Positions 1-9,130 of a stretch of 64,000 nt of DNA are shown in pieces (position 1 is the stretch's first letter; each line of letters begins with the position of its first letter). Origin of the DNA: Pseudoalteromonas rhizosphaerae (GTDB taxonomy: Bacteria; Pseudomonadota; Gammaproteobacteria; Enterobacterales; Alteromonadaceae); assembly GCF_902498845.1 (NCBI RefSeq), contig NZ_CABVLM010000006.1, positions 62,001 through 126,000 of the forward strand, given 5' to 3'. Under the pieces are notes generated by a model. It had not been told where the DNA came from. It was given only the letters and a program-made list of their open reading frames with translations, and made no database searches. Both the position numbers and the translations under genes were made by a program.

Positions 1-448
1 AATCAACTAAAATCAATAATTCACCATCACGATTACTGACACCTTGAATAAACTTGGCACTTTCTTCAGTACCAATGTTTGGTGCACTATCAATTTCTGA
101 GCTACGCAAATAAACCACTTCTGCTACACTGTCGGCTAAGATACCAATGACTTGCTCTTCAGCTTCAATAATTAATACTCGTGAATTGTCTGTTGCTTCT
201 GCAGACATCAAACCAAATCGTGCACGCGTATCTATTACTGTTACAACATTGCCACGTAAATTAATAATCCCTAAAACATAGCTTGGAGCACCTGGTACTG
301 GAGCAATTTCTGTGTAACGCAAAATCTCTTGCACTTGCATCACATTCACACCATAGGTTTCTGATTCAAGCTTAAAAGTTACCCACTGCAATACTTCATC
401 ATTGCCATCGGTATTTTTACTGCTTGATAATAATCTTTGTTCACTCAT
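1..448 (-). CDS. cheW: Chemotaxis coupling protein CheW (3' end cut by window edge)
   Basis: CheW is the scaffold that couples chemoreceptors to the kinase CheA at the cytoplasmic face of the membrane. I translated this stretch by hand: 149 codons are open from an ATG at 448 (start MSEQRLLSSS) to the window edge, and about 15 residues of a usual CheW are missing. The family core is clear: LQWVTFKLESETYGVNVMQV, then VLGIINLRGNVVTVIDTR, then an ILADSV strand. It is the last gene of the che-mot-par run, 19 bases after parP, so it is probably co-transcribed with it. Identification is secure; the C-terminus cannot be judged. Confidence 0.93.
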   Translation of the reverse strand, partial: MSEQRLLSSSKNTDGNDEVLQWVTFKLESETYGVNVMQVQEILRYTEIAPVPGAPSYVLGIINLRGNVVTVIDTRARFGLMSAEATDNSRVLIIEAEEQVIGILADSVAEVVYLRSSEIDSAPNIGTEESAKFIQGVSNRDGELLILVD

Positions 449-467
449 GTTATTACTCCGAATATCG

Positions 468-1253
468 TTACTGGTCGCGGCTATCTAAACCTTGCTCTAA
501 TAATTGACCTAAGCTTTGCACATCAATTAAGGCACACATTTTTTCTTTAATTACACCTGCAAGCCAAGGCCGCTTGCCACTTTTAGCTCGCCATTTCACA
601 TCTTCACTGCGTAGTGTAATGTTATTAACCAGCTTTTCAGCCAACAATCCCCATTGGCTATTACCTAAAGTAATTAAGTATTGGTAGTTTAATTTGTCTT
701 CTAACTCTTGGGTATACTTTTCTGGCATCACCCAAAGCGCTGTATCAACTACATTAAGATTCTCATCACGATTTAGCATCACTCCTTTAAACCACTTGGG
801 TTTACCAAAAAGCTGATTAACTTCACCTAATTGATGAATACCACCTAATGCTTTTAATGGTACTGCGAGGGTAAGCCCTGCCACTTCAAAGAATAACGCC
901 TGAAACTCACCATCAAAATAATCTTCTTGACGCTGTACAGGAGTTTTAGCTTCAGCAACATTTAGCTGTTCACTCACTTTAGCTATATCTTTGATATTAG
1001 CTTGGATCTGTGGTTTCTCAAGGGGCGCGGGTATTTCTTCCTCAATACTAGTCTTTGGCTCATCAAGTGCGTTTGGCTGCACAATGGTTTGCTGCGACGC
1101 CTTGAGTGGCATTTTATTGCTACTTTCTGTGGATGGAACTTGTTCGAGTAATTTTGCAACCGGGTGTAAGTCTGTTGACTCATCGTCTTCGCACAGTAAA
1201 GCCCCCAAGTACTGGGTCATTACTTTTTCATTAGCAAATAATTGCTTACTCAT
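468..1253 (-). CDS. parP: CheW-domain polar array protein ParP
   Basis: This 261-residue protein has a disordered, acidic and Pro/Gln-rich N-terminal half (to about residue 110). A CheW-like domain follows, recognisable from FFEVAGLTLAVPLKALGGIH and the closing ALIDVQSLGQLLEQ. In Vibrio the CheW-like protein next to the ParA-like ATPase ParC is ParP. It ties CheA and receptors together and to the cell pole through a C-terminal domain. Position (3 bases after parC, before cheW) and architecture fit that protein rather than a second plain CheW. The assignment rests on context and layout; a divergent CheW paralogue, as annotated in Pseudomonas, is the alternative. Confidence 0.8.
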   Translation of the reverse strand: MSKQLFANEKVMTQYLGALLCEDDESTDLHPVAKLLEQVPSTESSNKMPLKASQQTIVQPNALDEPKTSIEEEIPAPLEKPQIQANIKDIAKVSEQLNVAEAKTPVQRQEDYFDGEFQALFFEVAGLTLAVPLKALGGIHQLGEVNQLFGKPKWFKGVMLNRDENLNVVDTALWVMPEKYTQELEDKLNYQYLITLGNSQWGLLAEKLVNNITLRSEDVKWRAKSGKRPWLAGVIKEKMCALIDVQSLGQLLEQGLDSRDQ

Positions 1254-1256
1254 TCA

Positions 1257-2027
1257 TTAACCTTGTTCAATCAAATAATCGAGTAATGCGCGATAAGCAT
1301 AAACACCTCTTGAGCGTGGACAATACTGAATCGGTACTTGTTGAGCTAAACTTGCATCACGGAACTTAGTGTCTACGGGTATTACCCCTGGCCATACTTT
1401 TTCTTGGTACGTTTGCTGTAATGTTTTATATGCTTCAAGGGATGCATTAGTGCGCTTATCATACATTGTAGGGATAATGGTATATTGATACTGCTTTGAT
1501 TGCGAGCTTTGCATTAATTCCATGGTCCGCATCATTCGGTCAAGTCCTTTGAGTGCTAAAAACTCAGTTTGTACTGGCACTAAAATGCGTTCACTTGCAG
1601 CCAATGCGTTAACCATTAATACACCTAACACTGGCGGACAGTCTAAAATAGCGTAATCATAGTGCTCACTAATTTTTGCTAAAGCTTTTTTTAAGATAAG
1701 CCCCATTCCGGTCTTATTACCCATACTGCGGTCAAGTGTCGCGATTGCCATCGTTGCAGGAAGAATATCTAAGTTATCTATGTTCGATGGACACAAAGCT
1801 TGCAATATTTCTTCACTTGCCATGCTGTTTCCACGGGCAAATATATCATATACACTGACTTCTAAATCTTCTGAATCAATGCCAAAGTAATACGTTAAAG
1901 ATGCATGAGGATCGGTATCAATCAGTAATACTCGCTTTCCTTGCAGCGCTAATATACCAGCTAAGCTCACAGCCGTGGTCGTCTTCCCTACTCCACCTTT
2001 TTGATTTGCTACCGTCCAAATTTTCAC
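1257..2027 (-). CDS. parC: ParA-family ATPase ParC, chemotaxis array partitioning
   Basis: ParA/MinD-type ATPase of 256 residues with a deviant Walker A at the N-terminus (NQKGGVGKTTTAVSLAG), the switch motif LLIDTDPHASLT and a Walker B-like YAILDCPPVLG. In Vibrio the homologue at this locus positions chemotaxis arrays at the old pole and hands them to the daughter cell together with ParP; this is not plasmid or topoisomerase ParC. The start codon is GTG at 2027, chosen because an AAGG sits upstream and the Walker A begins at residue 8 as usual. It starts 8 bases after motD ends and lies 3 bases before parP. Confidence 0.88.
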   Translation of the reverse strand: MKIWTVANQKGGVGKTTTAVSLAGILALQGKRVLLIDTDPHASLTYYFGIDSEDLEVSVYDIFARGNSMASEEILQALCPSNIDNLDILPATMAIATLDRSMGNKTGMGLILKKALAKISEHYDYAILDCPPVLGVLMVNALAASERILVPVQTEFLALKGLDRMMRTMELMQSSQSKQYQYTIIPTMYDKRTNASLEAYKTLQQTYQEKVWPGVIPVDTKFRDASLAQQVPIQYCPRSRGVYAYRALLDYLIEQG

Positions 2028-2035
2028 ATCACACC

Positions 2036-2995
2036 TTATTTTTGTTCGTTGCGCGTTGTAATTCTTATACCACCGTGTGGGAGTTGGATCACTTTAATAG
2101 TGTTGTCATCACTTGGCAACTCAATTGGTTGCTCTGCTTCAGTTTCTGTTGCTGGTTGCTCGGTTGTAACAATGGGCTTGGGTGGCAAACCATATTTTGA
2201 TAATGCAACGACTACTTTACGATTTTCAGCACGTCCTTGCTCTGTATCATTATCAGCAAAAGGTGAATACTGTCCATATCCTTCAATAGCCATGCGCGCA
2301 GGGTTGATACCTAATGCATCAAGTTCGACTAAAATCGAGGTCGCTCTTGCAACAGATAGCTCCCAATTAGAACGAAACATTTCATTATGAATGGTTTCAT
2401 TATCGGTATAACCACGCACTCTGACGTAGTTATCTACTGGGGCAATAATATCGTTTACTAATTTTATCACTGCTTTCGCGCGTTGATGCGCCACCGCACT
2501 GCCACTGGAAAATAACATTCCTGAGCTTAATTCAATGATCAACCAGTCTTGGTGCAACTCTAAACTTGCTTCGCCATCGCGTATTTCATCGATCAAGGCT
2601 GATTGTAATTTAGTTAATAAGCTATCTAAAGGTTTGCCTAAGTGTTTTTGTTTTATATTACTGGTATCGCTTTGTCCATCCAGTAACTCTGGGCCAGCTT
2701 CTTGCTTTTGAATACTTTCACCAAACAGTAGTTCGTTTTCAGGAGTCACTCTATCGGTTAATAAACCGGTCCCCGTCACGCCTTGACCCTCTTGACTATA
2801 CTGACGAGCTGACTTGTCAAAAACCTGCTCTAGCGAATCAGATAAAATTTGGAAGCTTTCTTCTTTATTAATCGCAATCGCATACATCACTACAAAGAAT
2901 GCAAACATAATAGTCATGTAATCAGCGTACGACACTAGCCAACGTTCTGTATGCTGACTTTTGGTCGATGAGTGACGAAGTCGACGGCGCATCAT
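2036..2995 (-). CDS. motD: Flagellar stator protein MotD (MotB family)
   Basis: Peptidoglycan-anchoring stator subunit of 319 residues. A basic N-terminus precedes one membrane segment with the proton-binding aspartate in the typical WLVSYADYMTIMFAFFVVMY. The periplasmic part ends in an OmpA-like domain (VRGYTDNETIHNEMFRSNWE, then ARMAIEGYGQYSPFADN and NRKVVV). The tail is rich in Pro and Glu. It follows motC by 5 bases. The cheB-motC-motD order matches the second stator set of Pseudomonas, so I use motD rather than motB. Whether it uses protons or sodium cannot be told from sequence alone. Confidence 0.9.
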   Translation of the reverse strand: MMRRRLRHSSTKSQHTERWLVSYADYMTIMFAFFVVMYAIAINKEESFQILSDSLEQVFDKSARQYSQEGQGVTGTGLLTDRVTPENELLFGESIQKQEAGPELLDGQSDTSNIKQKHLGKPLDSLLTKLQSALIDEIRDGEASLELHQDWLIIELSSGMLFSSGSAVAHQRAKAVIKLVNDIIAPVDNYVRVRGYTDNETIHNEMFRSNWELSVARATSILVELDALGINPARMAIEGYGQYSPFADNDTEQGRAENRKVVVALSKYGLPPKPIVTTEQPATETEAEQPIELPSDDNTIKVIQLPHGGIRITTRNEQK

Positions 2996-3000
2996 AATAA

Positions 3001-3765
3001 TTATTCTTGCAGCTGACTTGGACGCTCTACACGATACGCTTCAAGTTTCAGCTCAATATTGACAGGGCTATCACCTTGGCTCATGGCAATAATTCCTTCA
3101 GCTAATAACTCATGAAACAGCATCTTTTGTTCTACTTGTTGTTTGAGCTTATTAGCCATAGGTAAAAACAATAAATTTGCTAAGCCAACACCATAAATGG
3201 TGGCAAGAAAAGCAGTCGCAACCCCTGCACCTAACTTTTCAGGTTCAGTGATAAATGACATCGCTTGGATCAGACCAAGCACTGCGCCTAATATACCGAT
3301 GGTAGGACTGTAACCGCCCAACGCCTCATACACTCGACTGGCTTCAAGCAGCCGTTCTCTTTCTAGCAACAAATCAATTTCTAGTGTGTCTCTGAGTTTT
3401 TGCTCACTGTTGCCATCAATCAGCAAACTCAAGCCTTTGGCAACGTAAGGATCTGGATGGGTTAACGCTATTTCTTCAAGTGCTAAATACCCTTCTTGGC
3501 GGGCTTTTTGTGACCAACTTTTAACTTGCTCAATTGCTCTGTTGATATCGTAACTTGGTGGGAAAAATACCCAGTGGCTTATTCTTAATGCTTTATTAAA
3601 CGTACTTGCTGGTGTTTGTAGCATTACAGCACCTAACGTACCGCCCAACACAATAATTAATGCCGGGCCATTAAATAAAGCACTCACAACACCGCCTTCT
3701 AGTGAGTAGCCATAACCAATCGCCAAAAGTGCAACGAACAGGCCTAGAAACGACAACTTATCCAC
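3001..3765 (-). CDS. motC: Flagellar stator protein MotC (MotA family)
   Basis: Inner-membrane stator subunit of 254 residues, partner of MotD. Four hydrophobic segments are visible, two at the N-terminus ([20 protein letters not shown] and the [16 protein letters not shown] region) and two near [18 protein letters not shown] and [15 protein letters not shown], with the charged cytoplasmic loop between them. I place the start at a GTG at 3765, which overlaps the cheB stop and is preceded by GAGAG. An in-frame TTG two codons upstream is the alternative. The overlap with cheB argues for translational coupling of stator and chemotaxis genes. Confidence 0.88.
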   Translation of the reverse strand: MDKLSFLGLFVALLAIGYGYSLEGGVVSALFNGPALIIVLGGTLGAVMLQTPASTFNKALRISHWVFFPPSYDINRAIEQVKSWSQKARQEGYLALEEIALTHPDPYVAKGLSLLIDGNSEQKLRDTLEIDLLLERERLLEASRVYEALGGYSPTIGILGAVLGLIQAMSFITEPEKLGAGVATAFLATIYGVGLANLLFLPMANKLKQQVEQKMLFHELLAEGIIAMSQGDSPVNIELKLEAYRVERPSQLQE

Positions 3766-4900
3766 AACCAATCTCTCGAACTAACCGATTAGCAACGTCT
3801 TCAAGCGCAATGCTTGCTGATGTTAACCCTGCGTTAGCAACCGCTTGTGGCATACCATATACCACACTGGTTTTTTCATCTTGTGCCCAAATAGTAGCGC
3901 CGGCTTGTTTAAGCATTCTTGCACCGTCTCTTCCATCTGCGCCCATGCCTGTAAGTACCACAGCTAATACATCACCTTGGAACGATTTGGCTGTACTTGC
4001 AAAAGTAACATCAACACTTGGTTTATAGGTGATCCGGGCACTATCGTCTTCAAAAACACGTAAAGTGCGATTGCCAGCCCGTCCCTCAATCAACATTTGT
4101 TGACCGCCCGGCGCTAGATACGCGACGCCTGGAATTAATCGATCGCCTTGTTGCGCCTCTTTTACTTTTATTTTGCACAAGCCGTTTAAACGTGCGGCAA
4201 ATGCTGGCGTAAACGCAGCTGGCATATGCTGTATTAACAAAATAGGGTGCGGAAAATTAGCGGGCAACTGAGTCAGAATTGTTTGCAGTGCAACAGGTCC
4301 TCCCGTTGAAGTACCTATTGCAACTATTTGATATTTCTTTCCTGAAGCGCGAGTGTTAGCTGCAATATTAGTCGCAGGTGCAGCGCTCCGGTTAAAGCTT
4401 CGATCTGGTTGAGTTATCGCAGGGCGACTTGTTGTACCTGCAGAAACGGGAGGTATTGGTGCCGATGCAGGAGGCGTTGTCGGCCGACTAAAGCGCGAAA
4501 GACGCTTGCGTCCAATTTCTTTTACTTTATTTTGTAATAACTTAATCGCATCTTCATTATTACGAGCAATATCTTCAAATTTTTTCGGTAAAAAATCTAG
4601 AGCACCCGCATCAAGTGCGTCTAAGGTTGCTGTTGCGCCATCACGAGTCAGTGAGGAGAACATCAGAATAGGGGTTGGATTTGCTGCCATGATTTCTTTT
4701 ACAGCACTAATGCCATCAAGCACGGGCATTTCAACATCCATGGTGATTACATCTGGACGAAGTTGATTTGTTTTATCGACCGCTTCTCGGCCATTTACCG
4801 CAAAACCAATTACTTCGATATCCTTATCTTGCTCGAGTATTTCGCTCACTCTGCGGCGAAAGAAACTTGAATCATCAACAACTAAAACTTTAACTGCCAT
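3758..4900 (-). CDS. cheB: Chemotaxis methylesterase/deamidase CheB
   Basis: Removes methyl groups from chemoreceptor glutamates to reset adaptation. The N-terminal receiver domain shows [14 protein letters not shown] and the phosphorylated aspartate in [14 protein letters not shown] Pro/Ala-rich linker (about residues 135-185) follows, then the catalytic domain with the Ser motif [14 protein letters not shown], the His in [14 protein letters not shown] and the Asp in [13 protein letters not shown]. About 380 residues, normal for the family. The start at 4900 (MAVKV) has AAGAG seven bases ahead; an ATG two codons upstream at 4906 is also possible. Its end overlaps motC. Confidence 0.96.
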   Translation of the reverse strand: MAVKVLVVDDSSFFRRRVSEILEQDKDIEVIGFAVNGREAVDKTNQLRPDVITMDVEMPVLDGISAVKEIMAANPTPILMFSSLTRDGATATLDALDAGALDFLPKKFEDIARNNEDAIKLLQNKVKEIGRKRLSRFSRPTTPPASAPIPPVSAGTTSRPAITQPDRSFNRSAAPATNIAANTRASGKKYQIVAIGTSTGGPVALQTILTQLPANFPHPILLIQHMPAAFTPAFAARLNGLCKIKVKEAQQGDRLIPGVAYLAPGGQQMLIEGRAGNRTLRVFEDDSARITYKPSVDVTFASTAKSFQGDVLAVVLTGMGADGRDGARMLKQAGATIWAQDEKTSVVYGMPQAVANAGLTSASIALEDVANRLVREIGCG

Positions 4901-4968
4901 TGGCATACTCTTGTTAAATTTTATCTGTGAGAGCCATATTTAGCCCTCACAATAAGATAAGAATTGGC

Positions 4969-7173
4969 CTAACCTGCGTAGTGTTTTAACAGGTTTGGAA
5001 CATCTAAGATCAGCGCTATACCACCGTCAGACGTGATCGTTGCACCTGCCATACCAGGTGTTCCTTGTAGTAAAGCATCAAGCGGTTTAATAACAACTTC
5101 TTCTTGACCAATCAATGAATCCACTACAAAACCAACTTGTTGCGTACCAATTTGTACAATTACAACATGGCCTTGAGCTTTGCGTAATGATCTGTCAGCA
5201 CCTTTAACTAACCAATGTTCTAAATAAAACAACGGTCGTGCTTTCTTACGAACAATAATGGTTAATTGACCATCAACTACATTCGTTTTAGTTAGATCTA
5301 GGTGGAATATTTCATTAACACCAGCCAGTGGTAATGCAAATGTTTGCTCACCGACAACCACCATCAATGTCGGCAAAATAGCCAACGTTAACGGTACTTT
5401 AATTTCTAGGATTGTGCCTACACCTAGCTCAGATTGAATACTCACAGAACCATTTAGTTGGGTAATTTTGGTTTTCACCACATCCATACCCACACCACGA
5501 CCCGAAATATCAGAGATCTGTTCTTTGGTGGAAAAGCCTGGTGCAAAAATAAGGTTATAGGCTTCTGTATCAGATAATCGAGCTGCTTGCTCGTGATCAA
5601 GCACCCCTTTATTGATTGCTATTTTTTTCAGTTTTTCAGGGTCCATACCTGCACCATCATCACGAATGGTGAGCAAAATATGATCACCCTCTTGCGATGC
5701 TGATAAAGTAACAGTCCCAGTTCTTGACTTACCTGCCGCTTCACGCACATCAGGCATTTCAATACCATGGTCAACCGAGTTGCGCACCAAGTGGACTAAA
5801 GGATCTGCCAGTGCCTCAACTAAGTTTTTATCTAAATCGGTTTCTTCACCCACGAGCAGTAAGTTAATGTCTTTTCTCAAACTGCGGGCTAAATCACGGA
5901 CTACGCGAGGAAAACGACCAAACACTTTCTTGATCGGTTGCATCCGCGTTTTCATTACCGCACCTTGCAAGTCTGCGGTTACTACATCAAGATTCGAAAT
6001 GGCTTTACCCATCGCTTCACTTTCAGTATTGGTTGCTAAACTGACTAAACGATTGCGAACCAATACCAGTTCACCAACCATGTTCATTATTTGATCTAGG
6101 CGTTTTGTATCAACACGCACCGTTGTATCGGCTTGTGGAGGAGCTGGTTTTTTAGCAACAGCTGTCGTCGCTGGTGCGGATTTTTCAGCTGCTTTCACAG
6201 GCTCAGACACTGCTGGTTTGGGCACTGGCTTTGCTGCGGCAACAGGTGCAGGTGTTGGTGCTGCTGCTTTTTTAGCAGGTGCTGGCTCAGTCTCAGCGAC
6301 CGCTTGTGGCGCGCTGCCTTTACCATGTAATTCATCAAGTAAAGCTTCAAATTCATCATCGCTGATTTCATCTGGACCATTACTTTTCGTCGGTGATGAA
6401 GGTGCTTGGGCCGGCTTAGGCGCAGCACTTTCGGTGCCTGCAGTATCTTTATTACTTACTAGACCGAAGCTACCAATACCGTGCAATTCATCCAATAAAT
6501 TATCAAATTCATCGTCAGTAATATCACTATTTGATGATTCATTGCTGACAGTGGTTGTTGGCGTTATAGGACTTTGCCCTTGTCCGTGGAGCTCATCAAG
6601 CAGACTCTCAAATTCATCTTCTGTTATCTCATCGATTTGAACATCTTTTTGATCGCTATCAACTTGACCATCAAATAATGAGTCTAGCGCAAATGGATCG
6701 TCAGAATCATCTAAAATATCATCAGCATCAACAACAGGGATATCGCCTGCAGGTTCAGCACTGCCAGTTAATTCTTCAGCCGTTGGCGGCAGCCCCAATT
6801 TATGTAAAACAGCGAGTAATTCTGGATTTGCTGGTTCTGGTTTTTCTCTACTTTGGATAGTCGCAAACATTTCGTTAATGGTATCGAGTGCTTGCAAGAT
6901 CACGTCCATCAGCTCGGAATTAACCTTACGAACACCTTGACGCAATAAATCGAAAACGTTCTCTGCACCATGGCAAGCATCGACTAGTTCAGTCATGCTT
7001 AAAAAGCCTGCGCCGCCTTTTACCGTATGAAAACCACGGAAAATTGCATTGAGTAATTCAGTATCATCTGGGTTATTTTCAAGCTCCACCAGCTGTTCTG
7101 ACAAAAGCTCAAGAATTTCTCCAGCCTCTACTAGAAAATCTTGTAAAATATCTTCATCGACTTCAAAGCTCAT
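4969..7173 (-). CDS. cheA: Chemotaxis histidine kinase CheA with triple linker motif
   Basis: Kinase that phosphorylates CheY and CheB in response to receptors. The HPt domain carries His49 (FRGFHTVKGGAGFL). The catalytic part begins near residue 350 with dimerisation helices (MNMVGELVLVRNRL), then ATPase motifs (VRNSVDHGIE, IRDDGAGMD, GRGVGMDVV) and a C-terminal CheW-like regulatory domain. The linker between about residues 140 and 350 is long, acidic then Ala/Pro-rich, and holds three near-identical 15-residue motifs ending LLDELHG (residues 183-197, 218-232, 270-284). In Vibrio the corresponding CheA region binds ParC/ParP, so these are probable docking sites. 734 residues, somewhat longer than enteric CheA. 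Confidence 0.97.
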   Translation of the reverse strand: MSFEVDEDILQDFLVEAGEILELLSEQLVELENNPDDTELLNAIFRGFHTVKGGAGFLSMTELVDACHGAENVFDLLRQGVRKVNSELMDVILQALDTINEMFATIQSREKPEPANPELLAVLHKLGLPPTAEELTGSAEPAGDIPVVDADDILDDSDDPFALDSLFDGQVDSDQKDVQIDEITEDEFESLLDELHGQGQSPITPTTTVSNESSNSDITDDEFDNLLDELHGIGSFGLVSNKDTAGTESAAPKPAQAPSSPTKSNGPDEISDDEFEALLDELHGKGSAPQAVAETEPAPAKKAAAPTPAPVAAAKPVPKPAVSEPVKAAEKSAPATTAVAKKPAPPQADTTVRVDTKRLDQIMNMVGELVLVRNRLVSLATNTESEAMGKAISNLDVVTADLQGAVMKTRMQPIKKVFGRFPRVVRDLARSLRKDINLLLVGEETDLDKNLVEALADPLVHLVRNSVDHGIEMPDVREAAGKSRTGTVTLSASQEGDHILLTIRDDGAGMDPEKLKKIAINKGVLDHEQAARLSDTEAYNLIFAPGFSTKEQISDISGRGVGMDVVKTKITQLNGSVSIQSELGVGTILEIKVPLTLAILPTLMVVVGEQTFALPLAGVNEIFHLDLTKTNVVDGQLTIIVRKKARPLFYLEHWLVKGADRSLRKAQGHVVIVQIGTQQVGFVVDSLIGQEEVVIKPLDALLQGTPGMAGATITSDGGIALILDVPNLLKHYAG

Positions 7174-7187
7174 GCAGTTTTCTCCTC

Positions 7188-7952
7188 TTAGAAGCCCAAG
7201 CTTGATAATAAATCATCAACATCATCTTGTCCTGAGACAACATCATCACGAGATTCTTTATCAATAATTGGCCCTTCAGGGCCTGCAAGTGTATTTTCAG
7301 CAGGCGGTTTTTCAATGACTGGTGCTATTGTTTTTGTTTCGTTATCATCTTGGCTGCCAAATGCTGTCAACAAGTGGATCAAGCTGTCTTCTACTTCTCT
7401 AACAAGCTCGATAACCCGACGGATCACTTGACCGGTTAAATCTTGAAAATCTTGTGCCATTAACACATTGGTCATGAGTCCTTGCAACTCATCCGTTTTA
7501 GTTTGCGAGCTATTCATGAACTTATCTAAGCTATGGCAAAGTGTTTTAAATTCACCTAGCTCGATTTCACGATTCATTAAACGATCCCAAGTGGGTTTAA
7601 TGTCTGAAATGTCATCTGCAAGCTGTTGGGCAATGGGTAAACTTGCTTCTACAGCATCCATGGTTTTATTAGCAGCGTTTTCGGTCATTTCCATAACATA
7701 GTTAAGACGCTGCTTCGCGTCGGGTAGTGCATCTTTGGTCAAATCAGCTAAACGTGTATCAAGCTCAAAATTTTTCAACGCATCATGAAGCTGACGCGTA
7801 AGTTTGCCTACTTCGGCAAATAATTCTGATTGCTCTTTTGACGCCGCATCAATAATTAACTGATCAGCTTTATCTTGTTCACCGTTTTCAAGGTAAACCA
7901 CAAGCTGACGGGCTTGTTCTAAACTGATCTGAGGCGCAGCAGGTGCTGACAT
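7188..7952 (-). CDS. cheZ: CheY-P phosphatase CheZ
   Basis: Dephosphorylates CheY-P to end the signal. The long helical hairpin expected for CheZ spans most of the 254 residues. The catalytic signature MAQDFQDLTGQVI (Asp and Gln that position the attacking water) is intact. The extreme C-terminus DDVDDLLSSLGF is the CheY-tethering helix, separated by a disordered stretch. It lies 17 bases after cheY and 14 before cheA, so it is co-transcribed. No anomaly seen. Confidence 0.96.
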   Translation of the reverse strand: MSAPAAPQISLEQARQLVVYLENGEQDKADQLIIDAASKEQSELFAEVGKLTRQLHDALKNFELDTRLADLTKDALPDAKQRLNYVMEMTENAANKTMDAVEASLPIAQQLADDISDIKPTWDRLMNREIELGEFKTLCHSLDKFMNSSQTKTDELQGLMTNVLMAQDFQDLTGQVIRRVIELVREVEDSLIHLLTAFGSQDDNETKTIAPVIEKPPAENTLAGPEGPIIDKESRDDVVSGQDDVDDLLSSLGF

Positions 7953-7969
7953 AAGCCTCTCCTATTTAT

Positions 7970-8353
7970 TTAACCTAAACGCTCAAACACTTTTTCCAAT
8001 TTGGTTTTCAGTGTTGCAGCTGTAAATGGTTTAACGATATAACCGTTAACACCAGCTTGTGCAGCAGCAACAATTTGTTCTTTTTTAGCTTCTGCTGTTA
8101 CCATTAAAACAGGAATGTGTTTCAGGCTGTCATCGGCCCTAATAGCGCGCAAGAGATCGATTCCTTGCATGCCAGGCATGTTCCAATCTGTAACTACAAA
8201 ATCAAATTCTTGATTCTGCAACATCGGTAAAGCTGTTGAGCCATCGTCAGCTTCTTGTACATTTGTAAAACCCAAATCTCTTAACAGATTTTTGATAATA
8301 CGTCTCATCGTCGAAAAATCATCAACAACAAGAATTTTCATGTTTTTATCCAA
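7970..8353 (-). CDS. cheY: Chemotaxis response regulator CheY
   Basis: Single-domain receiver of 127 residues that binds the flagellar switch (FliM) when phosphorylated. The acidic pocket ([13 protein letters not shown]), phospho-acceptor Asp56 ([11 protein letters not shown]), Thr86 (MVTAEA) and Lys108 (YIVKPF) are all present. Start choice is interesting: a TTG at 8353 has a strong GGAGG five bases ahead, whereas the in-frame ATG at 8341 (MKILVVDD) has none as good. Vibrio CheY also carries residues before MKIL, so I keep the TTG. The gene opens the che block, 40 bases after fliA. Confidence 0.95.
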   Translation of the reverse strand: MDKNMKILVVDDFSTMRRIIKNLLRDLGFTNVQEADDGSTALPMLQNQEFDFVVTDWNMPGMQGIDLLRAIRADDSLKHIPVLMVTAEAKKEQIVAAAQAGVNGYIVKPFTAATLKTKLEKVFERLG

Positions 8354-8393
8354 AACATCCTCCGGTGAGGTCTGAACCTATATTTACTTACTA

Positions 8394-9128
8394 CTAATTA
8401 ATCCAGTCATTGATTTTTGCTTTGAGCTTAATCATCGCCTGACCATGTATCTGACTCACACGCGATTCACTTACATCGAGTATATGTCCAATCTCTTTTA
8501 AATTCATTTCATCGTTATAATACAGCGACAATACTAACCCATCTCGTTCAGGTAAAGATTGTATAGCTGTTAATAATGATTGATTAAAGCGTTCATTTTT
8601 AACGTTATTAAAGGGCTTGTCCAGTGCTAAATCATGTCCCACTGGTGTGATAACATCTTCATCTACCCCTAAGTCTTCTATACCTAACACTTTACTTGAA
8701 TTTACATCACTAAGAATATGATGGTACTCATCTAGCGTAATATCAAGTTTTTCAGCAACTTCACTGTCTTTAGGTTCTCGATTCAGGCTGCTTTCTAGCT
8801 CACTAATCGCTTCAGCGACTCTGCGGCTATTACGGTGCACTGAGCGTGGAGCCCAATCACCTCGGCGCATTTCATCCAGCATCGCACCACGGATACGAAT
8901 GCCTGCAAAGGTTTCAAAGCTTGCACCTTTAGTCGCATCAAAGTTCTTTGATGCTTCAATTAACCCTATCATCCCCGATTGAATCAAATCATCGAGTTGC
9001 ACACTCGCGGGTAAACGAGCGATTAAATGACAAGCCACTTTTTTGACTAAGGAAGCATGTCGCTCAACAATCACATTTAAATTTTGTGTCGATTGATATC
9101 CCATCGCTTTATTCACCGATGCCGTCAT
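8394..9128 (-). CDS. fliA: Flagellar sigma factor FliA (sigma-28)
   Basis: Directs RNA polymerase to late flagellar, flagellin and chemotaxis promoters. 244 residues with sigma-70 family regions 2 (LIQSGMIGLIEASKNFD, GASFETFAGIRIRGAMLDEM), 3 (EAISELESSLNREPKDSEVA) and a region 4 helix-turn-helix (LKEIGHILDVSESRVSQIHG). It sits 2 bases after flhG, the common order flhF-flhG-fliA. The ATG at 9128 lacks a strong ribosome site; the next ATG, at 9104, is a weaker alternative because conserved family residues already precede it only loosely. Confidence 0.96.
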   Translation of the reverse strand: MTASVNKAMGYQSTQNLNVIVERHASLVKKVACHLIARLPASVQLDDLIQSGMIGLIEASKNFDATKGASFETFAGIRIRGAMLDEMRRGDWAPRSVHRNSRRVAEAISELESSLNREPKDSEVAEKLDITLDEYHHILSDVNSSKVLGIEDLGVDEDVITPVGHDLALDKPFNNVKNERFNQSLLTAIQSLPERDGLVLSLYYNDEMNLKEIGHILDVSESRVSQIHGQAMIKLKAKINDWIN

Positions 9129-9130
9129 AG

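Noticed and set aside
6218..6640. A 140-codon plus-strand frame inside cheA
   Set aside because: It mirrors the Ala/Pro-rich and repeat-bearing linker of cheA; no independent start signal or family.
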